Shown in pieces: positions 11,201 through 23,845 of a stretch of 64,000 bases of DNA. The stretch's first letter is position 1. Every line of letters begins with the position of its first letter. This DNA comes from Chionis minor. Taxonomy: Eukaryota > Chordata > Aves > Charadriiformes > Chionididae. The stretch lies in the NCBI GenBank assembly GCA_013398295.1, contig VZSF01009112.1, forward strand, positions 120,473-184,472. Direction: 5' to 3'. The notes under the pieces were generated by a model. The model did not search any database and was not told the origin of the DNA. It saw only the letters and a program-made list of their open reading frames with translations. The position numbers were made by a program, and so were the translations under genes.

Positions 11201-14200
11201 CATGATTGACTACCTTGGATGTAAACATCTGTAATGTAGTCTACAGTTAGGCAGGACACCATTATTTTCAGAACTGTAATCGTATGTAGACTGTTTACTC
11301 CAAATCTGGGTACAGAAATCAGCTACATGGTTGAATTTCCTTAGGTTTAGCTTGGCCACCTCAAAATCTGTGCATGTCTATGCACACATACACGTATCAT
11401 ACGCAGGATGCATAGTCTCTATCAAGACATCAGAAATACTCATCTTGATAACTTGTTTCTGTGATGTCACACACAAAACCTGCTCACGTTACTCAGACAG
11501 GATTTTTCAAACTAATGCTATGGAGTTCAGCAAGAACATTAACAGCACTGGGGGTGGAAACTTCCTTCACTTATTTTGTAAGCTTCAATTCCAAATGTAT
11601 GCCACATCATCTCTCCTAACTCGTTCATACATGTGTTTGGAAAGTTAAAGGAGACAAGTTCTGCATCAGAAGGTTATTGAGAGTCACTTTACTCCAAGCA
11701 TCTTCTTACAATGCATAATACACAAGGTAAGCTGTAGAATTATTTAACCAGTTTAATCCACAGATCATAAAATCATAAGGACCATTCTATGAGAAATAGA
11801 GCTAAGGGGTTGCTTAGCTGTTAGGCAGTGTGTAACAAAAAGTGAAGTCTGCATGAAAATCTTTAATAAGCAGGTAAACACTTAATTTCCTCTTTGTTTC
11901 CATAAAGGCTGTTGTGAAGTGGTGAAGGCATTGGTAAATGTCATAGTACTCATGCCACAAAGATAAAGCTTGGCTTATGTTGTATGGTATAGATGAAAAA
12001 TAGTTCTGATAGTCATTTCTACCTAAGAACATCAGTTTACAAACCCATATATCAAGTGCTGAATCATTTCCCGTAACAGAAGCCGATGTAATCCTTACCA
12101 TCTCCTCCAGCTGATTCTTCCAACATGCCAATCTTTTGTGATAGGCTTCTCTTGAACTTCACCCAGTATCCCTAATCTATTTTAAACTATTTTTTTTCCT
12201 TTCTGTTGCACTCAATAAGGAAAATGTCAATTGAGTATCAAATTGTCTTCATATCTCCTTCATGGCTTCATGACATACAGGACATGATTCAATTTAAGAT
12301 GCATTTAGATGCCAGGAAGTAGGTGTCTACAAGTGTGGTAGAGTCTGAGATCCCATCAGAGCGAATGGAGAGCTAAAGCTCAACTCATTTGCCTAAATCC
12401 AGGCCTCTAGTTTAATTTAAAACACCCTAAAATATCTTAAAACAACTGGACGGGGCTGGAAGTTGTGACACTAGCCCTTTGGGGACCTGAACTCTCTCGG
12501 TTAAGCAGCTGGGGGCCTAGCAGGACACTAAGGCAAATCAGTAAGCACTAGATGCCTGTTTGTAGTCAACTGAACTCAAGCCTTGGGCTGGGATGTCATT
12601 CACAAATCTAACATACAGGCTATCTGCATTTGCCACCATTCACATGGTTCAGCTGGAGGTAGCGATGAAGGAATTGATCTGGCATGGAACTGTAGCCCAG
12701 GTGCTGAAATCAATTAACCAGGAGCTCTGGGTATGGCCCAAAGGTTACAAAGGTTAAGAAAATGATTTTCCCTAACCATGCTACACTTTGGATCAGGCCA
12801 TCTGTGCATGAAATAGTTTCCAGGATCAGACCTATCATGGCTTTAATATTCACTGCAGATTTAATGAAACTGCTTCAGCAATATAAACTTGGTTGTAAAA
12901 TATAGATTTTAAATCAGCATTCAGTCCTTGCAGTGTTTTATGCATATGATCCACTTATGAACTTTCTTTAAGGAAGCTGGGTTAAAGACGTGAGGCACAG
13001 TTTTTATAAGCTTTGTCTCCTTCAAATCTTATAAAAATAAATTTAAGTAGCTTACATATCCCTAAATAAGCTATAACAATAGTATAGCACAGTTCAGTTA
13101 ATTTAATATGTTAGAAAAAGTTTTCTTGCTGGTTTTCAAAATGTTAGAGTTTTGCCGGATATATCATTACCACCAAGTTGGTACTGACTTGTGGAGGCTA
13201 TAAAACAAATAAAGTCATTAAAAATAATTTGAACAAAAGGAGTAACTTGATATCATAATGCCATCCACATTTGGTTAAAATGACTTATTTTAAAGCTCCC
13301 TTTCATCTTACTAAACAGATTTCCAAAGTTAAAAAAAAATGTGATTAATAAATTATCCTCCATAAATCTTATGATAACTATGATAGTCTTTGGAGAATTA
13401 TGAAGCCACATCTGGAAAAAGTATTTTACTGCCTGTAAAACAGCATGCCATGAATTTTACTAGTTCATATTAGTAAGTAAAATACGGTATATAATTTTTG
13501 CATTCATCAGTGTGAGTGCAAAACACATCATTTTCTTCTCCCTAAAACCCTCAGATTTATTTCACAAAGAATGTTTCTTGTAAAGTTTGTAAGGGGCTTG
13601 TTTTCTTTTATTCATACAGAGATATTTCTCCCTCATATTAGCTGTAATTTACAAGATGAACTGGAGAGTACCTAACATCAGAACAGAAGTAAGTAAACAG
13701 TAAGAGTAATAGGGTTCATTTGTTATTATTATTGCACCAAGGCTAAAATGAGCAAGGCCAAACCACTGAATAAATGCCAGAGTGCTAATCAAGAGAGAAA
13801 GCAAAGAAGTTCATTTTCCTGCTACGTAATCCAACAATAGCTATTACGTTATTCTTTTTCTTTAATGACATTTTAAAATATATAGATTAGAGTCACAAGT
13901 CATTCAAGATGAGTGGCTGTAATATTTCTGGAATTAAAAACTTGATTAAACTTAAGTATTTCTTAAATAAAATGAGCAATGGTCTTGTAGAGCCAAGTAT
14001 GTCCCAGGGAAATATAAAACCCTTTTTATTTCCAAGCAGATGTTTGCAATAAGAAATGGATGGTGAGTGAAAGGGAAGAACACCATTAAGCTAAGGTAAC
14101 CCCTAAAGATTTTTATATAGTTCTGCAATCATAAGCTCCATCAGTGATAAATATCACAACAGTGCCTGTAACGTACCTGGTTTTATTTATGTGTAGATCC

Positions 14201-14885
14201 TTGAATATGCTTTACCTCAAGTAATACAATTCACTTAATGACCATAGGAGAGCTATATTTTAATGTAAATTAAAGCGGCATAATTTTTGTAACCTGAAAA
14301 GGTTCTTTTTGTAAAGATACAATAAATCAGGACAATAACATCTGTAAACATGTTTTGTTTTTAGAATAGAAATAAATAAAAATCCCAGAGAAATGCCTAC
14401 TCAGAAAATGTATGTGGATTAGATTCTGACAGTCTTATCACAAGTGATACTCTTGCAATATCAGCATTCCATAATTGTGTAACGTGTTGCTCAGACTGAT
14501 AACACAGATGACATTCTGGCCATAAAATTGCTATTGCAGTAAATCTACCTGTCTTCTGTTCTGGTTTGAAGTAGCTGTTATTTTGTAGTTTTATTATGCT
14601 GGTTGAAGCTGATTTTTTAAATATTCAAAGATGAAATGGGCTTGTACTTATTGGTGCTTACCTTTTCTGAAAACAAAGACTTTATTTTCTTCTAACTGTC
14701 CTCAAGCTTTCCTTTGCTTTCCTCCTGTGGTCTTGGCAGAGGTTTATGAGAAATGCTGGGGTCTTTGCACAGCTACTGTGATGCTGCTGTTGACACGGTT
14801 GGATAATGTCAAAATTGCATGCCCCCCAAGAGACCACCGAGTGAGAGTCAGCGTTTAGTTAGGGAATGGACCGTCAGAGACGCAT
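8291..14885. other. AT-rich noncoding, nothing recognised
   Basis: This 6.6 kb has no recognisable exon, RNA gene or clear repeat. There is a T17 run at 10099-10115. Open frames of 105 codons at 11331-11648 (+) and 11814-12131 (-) have no known domain, and their length is within chance expectation here. 12290-12640 and 14557-14870 are somewhat richer in GC, and 14557 begins TGTTCTGGTTTG like some avian LTRs, but I could not confirm an element. 13860-14060 is very AT-rich with several ATTA homeodomain-type cores. Confidence 0.6.
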
Positions 14886-14970
14886 TGGGTTTATGTGGCA
14901 AGGTTTTGGTGGTGGTGAGGCTGCAGGAGAGCCCTCTGCAGGGAGAGGCCGGGGCTGCTCTGCACTGGTG

Positions 14971-15050
14971 ACAGCCAGTTCCAGCTGGTTCCAGCCACCT
15001 CCAGCCGGTTCCAGCCACCTCCAGCCACCTCCAGCCGGTTCCAGCCACCT
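14971..15050 (+). repeat. 10-bp minisatellite inside LTR 2
   Basis: After a degenerate first unit (ACAGCCAGTT), seven exact 10-bp units follow from 14981. They are of two kinds, CCAGCYGGTT (G) and CCAGCCACCT (C), in the order G C G C C G C. LTR 1 has only about one copy at the matching place (6446-6462), so the expansion happened in this copy or its sublineage. Confidence 0.9.
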
Positions 15051-15279
15051 CTGCAACAGACACACTGTGCCAATGGAGAGTTGGTGGTGCTGCTGTGAAA
15101 ACGCATTCAGGAAAGGGCAAATATTGCAAGACAGAGGTTGGAGGAGGGAACAAAAACAAGGGAGAAACAAGAGAGAGAATACCAAGGTCAGAGAAGGAGG
15201 AGTAGGAGGTGCTCCAAAAGCCAGAGCAGCTATTCTCTGCGGCCCATGGAGACCACACACTCCAGGGAGCGGGTTAAAC

Positions 15280-15594
15280 GGAGGGTGCCAGAAGGATGGG
15301 GCCAGTCTTTTTTCAGTGGTGCCCAGTGATAGGACAAGAGGTAACAGGCACAAACTTGAACGTGGGAAGTTCCGTCTGAACATGAGGAGGAACTTTGTGA
15401 CTTTGAGGGTGTCAGAGCATTGGAACAGGCTGCCCAGAGAGGTGGTGGAGTCTCCGATACTGGAGACATTCCAAACTCACCTGGATGCCATCCTGTGCAA
15501 CCTGCTGTAGGTGGACTTGCTGTGGCAGGGGGGTTGGACCAGATGATCTCCAGAGGTCCCTTCCAACCCTGGTGATTCTGTGATTCTGTGATCC
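15280..15594 (+). mobile_element. CR1 LINE 3' fragment, sense
   Basis: The translated frame gives the C-terminal end of the CR1 ORF2 protein: [16 protein letters not shown], then [13 protein letters not shown], then a terminal LDAILCNLL before TAG at 15508-15510. The 3' untranslated part follows, with GGGGGGTTGGACCAGATGATC and CCTTCCAACCCT, ending in ATTCTGTG repeats. It is a 5'-truncated copy, as usual for CR1, and lies wholly inside LTR 2, where flanking LTR sequence resumes with a CTGCAGCCC unit. It lacks the reverse transcriptase and is dead. Confidence 0.9.
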
Positions 15595-16379
15595 TGAATG
15601 ACTGCAGCCCAAGGAGGGCATATACTAGAACAGATTTATCATGAAGGACTGTAGTGGGTGAGAAGGACCCAAGCTTGAGCAGAAGAAAAATGTGAGGAGA
15701 AAGGAGTGACAAACTGTTACACACCAACCACAGCCCACATCCTCTGTCTATCCCTGTGCTGCTGGGGGAGCACGTAAAGGAGCCTGGATCGGTGGAGTGA
15801 AGTTGAGCTTGGTAGAGGAGGAGGAAAGGTGTTGGGTTTAGTGTTTGTTTTTTTGATCCTTACTACCCAAATCTATTTTAATTTTTTCCCCCTCCACGTT
15901 CAGTCTGTTTTGCCTGTGATTGTAATTGGTAAGGAATCTCCCTGTCTTTTTCTTGACCCACACGCTTTCTCATCCAATTTTCTCCCTGCCTTGTCCCAAT
16001 GAGGCATGGTGGTGAGAGAGACAAGTGAGTGAGCAGCTGAGTGGGTGTTTGGCTGTTAGCCAAGGTTATCTCACCACAAAATAGCATAACAGTCAAACAT
16101 TAGAAGTTATATACATAAATAGACTGGTACAGTGCAAACCATATGCAACAAATCCTTACTTTTATAGCACGGACGTATGTCTGTGTTAGCTTCATTCTCA
16201 CAAAGTTATTCCAAAGTGAATATAACCGATTTTGAAAGACAATTACAAAACTTGCATTAAATCATCAAACAATTTTCTGTATGAATTCCAGCATATAAAT
16301 TCTCTCAAAAAAATATCAGTGTGAAAGATTTCTCTTTATTGACAAGCCTCTCCCCTTATCATCAAGGTGCAAGAAATGC

Positions 16380-16860
16380 ATACTGTCACTCTGCAAACTC
16401 TGGATCACATAAGAAAGAAAAATCAACTGGAAAAACTAGCCAGAAAGCATCAGTATGGAAAAGGCTGTAGGGACTATAAGGGAGTACAAAACCTATCCAT
16501 TGCTCTTTGATGCTACTGCAAAAAAGACAACTCTCATTTGGGAGTGTGATAACAGGAGTGTTGCCTCTGAGACAGAGGAGAAAATTATTCCATTTTACTC
16601 CGCACCAGGGAACCCTCAGATGGAGTACTCTGCCCAGTTTCAGCGCCACATTTGAAGAAACATGTAGATATATTGGAAAGAGTCCAAAGGTGAGCAAAAA
16701 ACCAAGGGATTAAGAAAACATGACCTCTGTGCAAATGCAAAAAGAACTGCCTTTTTAAAAGAGAAGATAGCAGTTGAGTGGAGTGGGACATGAACTGGTC
16801 ACATGATAAGATATATAAAAGACCAAGGAAGAGAAAGATTATGAACTTTTGTCTATGTCT
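16380..16860 (+). mobile_element. Old CR1 LINE relic, sense
   Basis: One frame reads SVASETEEKIIPFYSAP...PQMEYSAQF, which corresponds to the CR1 ORF2 thumb/C-terminal region (SVASR..VI.PLYSALVRP.LEYC.QFW type). It then breaks at a stop near 16653. Downstream DNA (ATTGGAAAGAGTCCAAAGG, AAAACATGACC) continues the CR1 order with frameshifts. It is much more decayed than the fragment at 15280. Limits are approximate. Confidence 0.7.
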
Positions 16861-18553
16861 TGTGTAAGCAGGATAAGAATAAATTGACAATTTAGAAAAG
16901 AGAAAATTATAATTAGATAACAGAATAATTTTCAAACTAGAAGAACAGTTAAGGTCTAGTAAATGTTTAACTAATAAAATTGTTGAAAGTTGAGAAAAGT
17001 TGTTAGTTACCATTGCAAGGTGATAAGACTGGGAAAATGAGCTAAACGGTTCATAGTTCCATTCCAGCCATAAGTTTCAATGATCTCTTAATTTGTCTCT
17101 TTGAAAACTGGTGCCATGTACTACAGGTATGAATTCTAGTATGGAATTTGACTAGGGATAAAAACTGGGCTATGACCTTGCTCTAGAATACTCAGTTCTT
17201 CAAATCTAGTATACAATCAGTAGATTTTTATTAATGTTTTAGTGAACTGAATGGGTTCTTCAGTGCAAATTTGTCTTGCCAATTGGTGTCTTACAATACA
17301 CACTGAAATGCATACCTGAGGCATTTGAAGTAGTTTCCTTCTTGGTGTAATTTAATTGAAGTCATTCGCATAGGCACCATTGAGAGTATCCACATATAAT
17401 GTAGATCTATGGTCCTTCAGTATTAGCTCTCCGTCCATGCCCAGTGTGTTACTGGCGCTGGTAAGTGGCATGAACTACATTACTGATAAAGACATGGCAT
17501 GGACACATCCTGCTAGAGTTATGATGAACAGCAGTGAAACAAACCCGTGTTCTTCAGTCTTTGTACTGCACCAGTCAGGAATGTGGATGCATCTAACGTC
17601 CAGAACTTAATATGAAATATTACATACATGAGGTCATACATCAACTCACAAGTAGTTGCCAGTACTGACTCAGGAAGGGTTATAGAAGATGGCCTTTTGA
17701 GTAATCCTATTATGATGTCATTGTGAGGGTGATTATTCTCATATATTTGCCTACATGTATCTTGCAAATCCATTAAAAAAATAAGTCTGCATTTACTTTT
17801 TTCCAAAACTGTTACATGAGGAGTGACTGACTTTTGCAGTTTTGTTATTTTTTAGTATAAAACCCAATGAATTTGAGATATTTGAAAAGTTCTTATGGTA
17901 GTATTAACTTCTGTTTTTTCTAACCAGTGCTGAACTGGCTGTGATTGAATAAATTTTGAAATATTTTAAACCAATTTTCCTTTCTTTTAACATGCTGTCC
18001 TTTTAATAGTCTAACTCCAGTTGTGTGTCACTGTTTTGAGCTGGAATAAAGTTGCTTTGTTCTTTTGCTGATGTACCTGCATTTGAGTGAAGCAGCAAAT
18101 GATTCCATGCATACGTACACTGTCCCGCTTTATGCAGGTGGTCTTGCAGCAAAGTAAAAGCACACAGAAATGACTCTGGTGGAAGTGGTGATTCCCTCAG
18201 CATCAGAACACTGTGACCACAGAATCTTTGAAGTATGGAGTAGCTGGACGTGGAATATGGTTTTGGTCAAATTATCTATTTGTTTGCCTATTTCTAGTAA
18301 ATATGCTAGTAAATTAAATGTAATTCAGTAACAGAATTTTCTTTCAGTAACAGTAATTTCTGTTATAATTGCAAAGAAAATGTCTGCTAATTGTAATTTA
18401 TAAAGTCATTCCAGGCAGCACTGGTAATAAGGGGCAATAACCACCATAAGTGCGTAACCATCATAAGTTGCATTTGTAATCAGTAAAGAAAGATGGATGC
18501 TTCCAGAGGGCAGGTCATATCTTTGGAAAGGCTGAATGGCTTTCCAGAGGTGC
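16861..18553. other. AT-rich noncoding, nothing recognised
   Basis: No exon, RNA gene or repeat is recognised. The frames at 17380-17806 on both strands overlap each other and have no family signal. Confidence 0.65.
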
Positions 18554-18962
18554 TTAGAATTATTGAATCACAGAATGGTTTTGGTCAAAAAGGACATTTA
18601 AAGATGACTTATTCCACCCCCCTGACATGGGCAGGGACATTTTTCACTTCATCAGGTTGCTCAAAACCCCGTCCAACTTGACCTTCAACATTTCCAATGA
18701 CGGCGCATTTGCAGCTTCTCTGGACAACCTGTTCCAGTGTCTCACCACCCTCATTGTAAAAAATTTCTTCCTTGAGTCCAATCTATATCTATCTTCTCTC
18801 AGTTTAAAACCATTGCTCTTTGTCCTGTGACTACAGGCATGGTAAAAAGTCTCTCTATGTCTTTTTTATAAGCCCCCTTTAAGTACTGAAAGGCTACTAT
18901 AAGGTGTCCCCGAGCCTTCTGTTCTCCAAGCTGAACAACCCCAACTCTCTCAGCCTGGTCCA
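18554..18962 (-). mobile_element. CR1 LINE 3' end, antisense
   Basis: Read on the + strand, the fragment starts with the reverse complement of the CR1 tail (TTGAATCACAGAATGGTTTT). It continues through the CCCCCTGACATGGGCAGGGACA, CAACCTGTTCCAGTGTCTCACC and AAGTACTGAAAGGCTACTATAAGG blocks and stops after CAACTCTCTCAGCCTGG. It is a 5'-truncated minus-strand insertion with many substitutions and no coding capacity. Confidence 0.88.
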
Positions 18963-20224
18963 CTGATTATGGACAATTATTACTAACTTATGAGGCTCAG
19001 TCACCTATTGAAGTCCACACCATATGATGGACAAGAAGATATACCTAAACTGATTCCTCCACAGGTTTCTGGAATAACCTGGTTCTACTGTGCTTCAATG
19101 CACTTGCTAACATCTCTAGTAGTGAGTGCTTCAAATACTCAGAAGATAATTGATACCAAGACAAGGAGAGGAATATCCAAGACATGACTTGGGTGACACC
19201 TGTTAGTGTGATGTCAAAGGCACCTTTCACAGGCCATAACCATAGGAGATTCACATGACTTGTGACACCATATTTGCTTTAGGAAAGTTGTTCTTAGGAT
19301 GGGAGAAGAATAAAGAAGGGGCTGTCAACTCACTGATTTCAAGAGGAAATGAAGATGGAAATCTTTTTTCCGTTTCAACCAATGATCTCTTCAGGGAACT
19401 CTCTGACCAAAGGTACTTCTGGAAAGAATAAAGTGAAAAGATGCTTGGTAACTGACAGAGATTAGTAGTGAGGACAGAAGCTTAAGGGAGTCAAAGATCG
19501 GAAATACAGAGCTAGTTGGGAAAACCCATCATGGAGTATGCTAATATCCACTTCCATCCATGTGCTCTGCTTATGGGGTGCAATCATGATGCCTGTGTTA
19601 CTGGCTAGGAGCATTACTAGTTTTACTGCTAGACAGTGACTGGAATTAGTAGCACACCTTTGCTTGTAAATTGCTGTCCCAGAGTCTATTCTCTAGCTTA
19701 AGGTCAGCTGGCACAGTCTGACAATGAGCACAACATTAAACTCCTGTAGTCTCCAAAACATGTCAGCTCCATCCAAACTACCTGTTCAGTGTGGACCTTG
19801 GCCCAGGCTAACCACTGCACTGTGCTGAGAGTTGTTTGACAGAGGGAGCATCGGTTGGTCCAAGTGAAAAGGTCACCAGTCTTAGCAACCAGTCTAATAT
19901 TTTTAACAGTACTGACAGTTGAGTTCCAGGTCTTAGCAATGTTCCCTGGGATTGTTTACCTTACTAGTATAAATGAGGACAGCACATTCTGGGTTAATAA
20001 GGACTGACAATTAAGACTGCAACTCCGTCTCTTCAAAAGCAACTCTACAAATTCAGAACATAATGTTCTGGATGCCTGGAAGAAAAGGAGTTTGCTCATC
20101 ACCTGTCTTCCTGAAGAGCAGAATGAACAACCTTCCATTGTAAATCACAGGGCCAGGCTAACTGTGGTTAAGAGGGTACCTATTTATCTCAGACTATCAA
20201 AGTGGTCTTAATTTCATTGTACTT
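18963..20224. other. Noncoding, nothing recognised
   Basis: No exon or named repeat is recognised. 19680-19890 is moderately GC-rich and could be an old unnamed repeat, but I cannot show this. Confidence 0.6.
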
Positions 20225-20300
20225 TTTGTTCTCCTTCTGTGAATGGGGACAATAGTCCTCCACCTCAGATATTTGCTCTGGGGGTAAATATGTAATAGCC
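20225..20300 (+). repeat. Possible MIR-like SINE 3' fragment
   Basis: TTCTGTGAATGGGGACAATAG followed by a CCTCAGATA segment resembles the MIR 3' part (CTGTAAAATGGGGATAATAG...CTCATAGGG). The match is short and could be chance. Confidence 0.3.
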
Positions 20301-23300
20301 CATCACATAGTCAGGTTCTGTTGTCAAGTTTTCCATTAGAACTAAGGCAGAGAGACTGTGAGATACCAGCACCTTAAATAAACATGGATTCATATAAATG
20401 TCTCTTGTTTGGAGAGGCACTGTTATTATGGACAGAACTTTTATGTCTAGGAAAGCTTAAGGGGATTAAGTCTTCTTGTTTGTTTGTTTCTTTTAAGCAA
20501 CATCATTTAACTTCTCAGCTTGTCTCTTTTGGTTGAAATTAAGATATTACCACAGTCCTTGTAAAAGATGCATTAAGTGATTTTCCCCCCATTTTACACT
20601 CTATTCCTAGGCTGCAAGGAGTTGTGATTTAAATACATTAAATAAAATATTGTTTGGTTTCTGCTGTTGTTCATCCATAAAAAAGGGCTCTAAGAGGCAG
20701 GAGACATGACACTGAAAAATATTGATGATACTGATCCTCTAGTTATTCTAAAAAGTTTTCCTGTGTTTAACTTTCCCATCTCTTTGCACAGAAAATCATA
20801 ACATATCTCTGGGCTTGTAAAACTCCTGGAACTCAAGAGGCAGCTTGTGCCATTGATTTGATGATGTGTGAGACTCAAAACCTGACATTTTTCTAGGATA
20901 GCAAGATGGATAATTTAGGTTTTTCGTTCTCAATTTCCACATTCTTATAAACACAAAAATGATTTGTTTAAACAGTATTGTTACAAAATACACTGCAAGC
21001 TCTTTCAAAGTGTATTTTTTGGAGGAGCCATGTGGGGCAATTGCTTTTGTCAGAAATACCTCTTTAATTTGGAATTTAAAGCACCAAGAACAATAAAGAT
21101 GATGTGTCCCAACCAGAGGTGGAACTGGTGGGAGAATCACAGGTCAGCACAACTACATGGAGCTCAACCACATCAATTTGTGCAGGAAAATGTGCTCACC
21201 TGTCACTTCCTTACCTGGAACACCAGAGAGGTAAGTTTACCATTTTCTAAACTTACCATTAGTGCAATGAAAATGTAAGAGAAACCAGTCATTGGTACTA
21301 CTTAAGAAACATGACTGCCAAAAGAATGAAGATACTAAATGAAAGTCCATAATTCTAGGCATCCATCTTGATACTAGAATTTTTTTCCTAATCTCATCTC
21401 TAGAAAGTGTTGCAAGAATTTTTTGGTTTGAATTATCTAGAAATCTGGGCTAGACTGCTGTGAAGGTACATGTATGGATACTTCCATACTATTTCTTCTG
21501 TTTTGAACTTCAGGGGCATCACTTGTGTTAGAACATATGAGCCTCAGATAAATCTTTTCTGTTTCCTTCAGTGCACCAGAACACCAGCACTTTCCAAGGG
21601 AAAGGTAAAACACACTGCATTTTATTTTCCTAGCAATCTTAACTATGAGATTTATTTTATGAATTATGATTAGAATATATATTTATATATAAACCATTAG
21701 CATAACCACTAGATAGATTTGCTAAAAAATACTGGACAAATTTGCAAGAAAGAAAATGTATTTCCCTCTAAATGCCTTATATGGTTTTTGTCTTTTGATG
21801 AAATGTTTCCAGCTGTTTTTTCCTTCTTCACACAAGAAAAATAACTTTCTCTCATTTACACATTGTTTTTTACTGTCAAGAAACTGGTGGTGGAAAGAAG
21901 CATATGAAGAAAAAGAGTGAGAAAGCAGAAAAAAGGAAGAAAAGGATTAAAAACTGAAGGTGAATAATAACTCAAAGTAGAAAAGGTAATTAAGAAAGTG
22001 CTAACTTCCCAGCTCCAAAATGTGGTATGAACAAATGCCTTCTAAGTTGCCGCAGTTCAGACAAACCAGAACATGAAGATGGCTGGTGACTCTAAAAGAT
22101 GGTTCCTCACAGTTGTGGCCACACAAAAGCTCTCCATGCTTTATGAGCTGGGCCTCCTTTCCCGTTTTGCCACAGTGAGCCTCCCTCATGACCCAGAAGG
22201 AGAAATGGCTCCAACTGCTTCTCTCTGACTACTCAGCGTGCAAATTATCCTCCCCACCTTTTTCAGAACTCAAAGGCAGAAGTCTTTATGGAGTCCATTC
22301 TAATTATTCTTCTTTTGATGCAATGGTCAGGCTGGTTAGTTTGACTACAGTATGTTGACACGCAGCCTTAAATGTCATTCCCATTGGTGCTACCACCAAT
22401 ACGTACGTTGCCTCCAAATGAAGCAGCACAGTTGAAAACAATAATAGCATTAGTTTCAGTAACGCTGAATGTAACTATTATTCTCGTTGCTTGGAGGTTC
22501 TCTCTGATGTCTTTCTAAGGCAGTGTAGTCAGACTGATTAATTGAAAAATACGCCTCCTTCTCCTCCAGGCTCTGAGGAAATTGCATCCCTTCCTCTTGA
22601 GGAGAGAAGGAGGAGAGATGTCAGTGGTCTATATGTTTGCAAACTCATTGAAGGCTTCATCTGAAACTGAGTGAGGCAAAATTTCCAGCTGGCACAGCCT
22701 ACATCTGCCACCTTCCTGAGGTCACAGATAGCATAAGTGATTCAGATTTTCCAGTGGCCATCAGTCAATCCAGAGGTGGATTAGTCTTTGATTTTAATTT
22801 TTAATCACTTTCCAGCTACATAAAAATCAAACTACAGTCCACAAACACTGCTAATTAGCATCAGGGATCTGGGGCAAAACTGTTGTTACAGACTAGGATG
22901 AGAGATTTAAAGAACATCCCAAAGACTTCCTCTTAAAGACAGGCTTTCCACCAAGAAGACTAGAACCATGTTAGCACCCTTCTTTATTCCTAAACCTCAC
23001 GTCATTGCTGCTTCCCAGTCTCCGACCTCAAGCGGAGATTTAACACTACAAGAAGAGAAGTCAGAGGCTTCACGAACTCTGGTGAGGACCTTTCTGTTCA
23101 GGATGGGTGACTTGCAAACAGTGCAACAATGAGTGACAAATTAAAACTGTAAGATGAGTAGGCAGACAGACTTATACTACAAAAGCATTAGAGAACACCA
23201 TTATTTAATGCAGAAAGTCTAAATAAGTGTAACATTGACATAGGATTATAAAGTAATTCCTAAAGTTTTCTGGCAGATATTTAACTATACAATTTGTTTA

Positions 23301-23810
23301 TACCATCAAAGGGTAAAATTTCCATTATGTCAGTAAGGAAATGGTGTAATGTCTATCTTGAAACAGGAAAAATAGAATGACAGTGCTCCTGAGAGCTGAC
23401 AAATAAGGATTTGGACAGGACCCATCAGCACTCTAACCGTAAGCTACTGAAGCTGGAAGAGGTAAGCTAAATGTCTTTCCTTTTCTATGGTTATGAGAAG
23501 TGTATTTCCTTGTCAGACACAGAGAGGGATCTTCAAAGTTCATTCATCCGATTACCCTGAGACAACATATGAGCAGAGAAGAGAAGCTGAGATGCCAGGA
23601 GTGTTCTGCATTTTATTTCCCTAAAAGTTTATATAGTAAAGCTCATTTATTCACCTTGATTATGCAAACTCTTGTCATGGGTGAAGTATTTTGCCTGGGT
23701 TCAAGAACACTGGTTGACTTAGTCTGGTATGTTGTGAAGGTGCTTCAGGCTTTATGATGGCTGATCACTTTTCCCACTATTCATTGATCAGTGTTGCATT
23801 GGCTTTATTC
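20301..23810. other. AT-rich noncoding, nothing recognised
   Basis: No known exon or repeat is recognised. A strong-looking splice acceptor (TTTTCTGTTTCCTTCAG) ends at 21571 and a GT donor begins at 21605, enclosing 33 nt; this is discussed as a finding. Good donor-like sites (AG|GTAAGT or AG|GTAAGC) also occur at 21231 and 23461 without convincing partners. Confidence 0.55.
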
Positions 23811-23845
23811 TCCTCTCCTCTCCTCTCCTCTCCTCTCCTCTCCTC
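23811..23845 (+). repeat. (TCCTC)7 microsatellite
   Basis: Seven perfect TCCTC units, the reverse complement of the AGAGG-type pentamer at 5983-6135. Flanking sequences are unrelated, so the two arrays arose independently or by slippage of a common motif. Confidence 0.95.

Larger units (their letters stand above)
14886..16078 (+). mobile_element. Endogenous retrovirus LTR 2, same family as LTR 1, interrupted by CR1
   Basis: The element starts near TGGGTTTATGTGGCAAGG and ends GCCAAGGTTATCTCACCACA. It shares block order with LTR 1 on the same strand. Differences are an expanded 10-bp array (14971-15050) and a CR1 3' fragment at 15280-15594 lying between 45-bp-type units. No target-site duplication was found. 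The 7.3 kb between the two LTRs is ordinary AT-rich DNA without retroviral genes, so I read them as independent insertions rather than one provirus. A 214-codon frame (14866-15510) runs through the LTR into CR1; it is a chance chimera. The left boundary is uncertain. Confidence 0.7.

Noticed and set aside
11331..12131. Two 105-codon frames as genes
   Set aside because: In 64 kb of AT-rich DNA read in six frames, several frames of this length are expected by chance. Neither has a family signal or splice context.
14557..14885. Extending LTR 2 leftwards to TGTTCTGGTTTG at 14557
   Set aside because: The start resembles another avian LTR type, but the 330 bp that follow do not align with LTR 1, and without them the two LTRs have similar length.
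6382..16078. A single provirus bounded by LTR 1 and LTR 2
   Set aside because: The two LTRs are in the same orientation 7.3 kb apart, but they differ strongly from each other. The DNA between 8.3 and 14.9 kb is ordinary AT-rich sequence with no gag, pol or env, and no matching target-site duplication was found.
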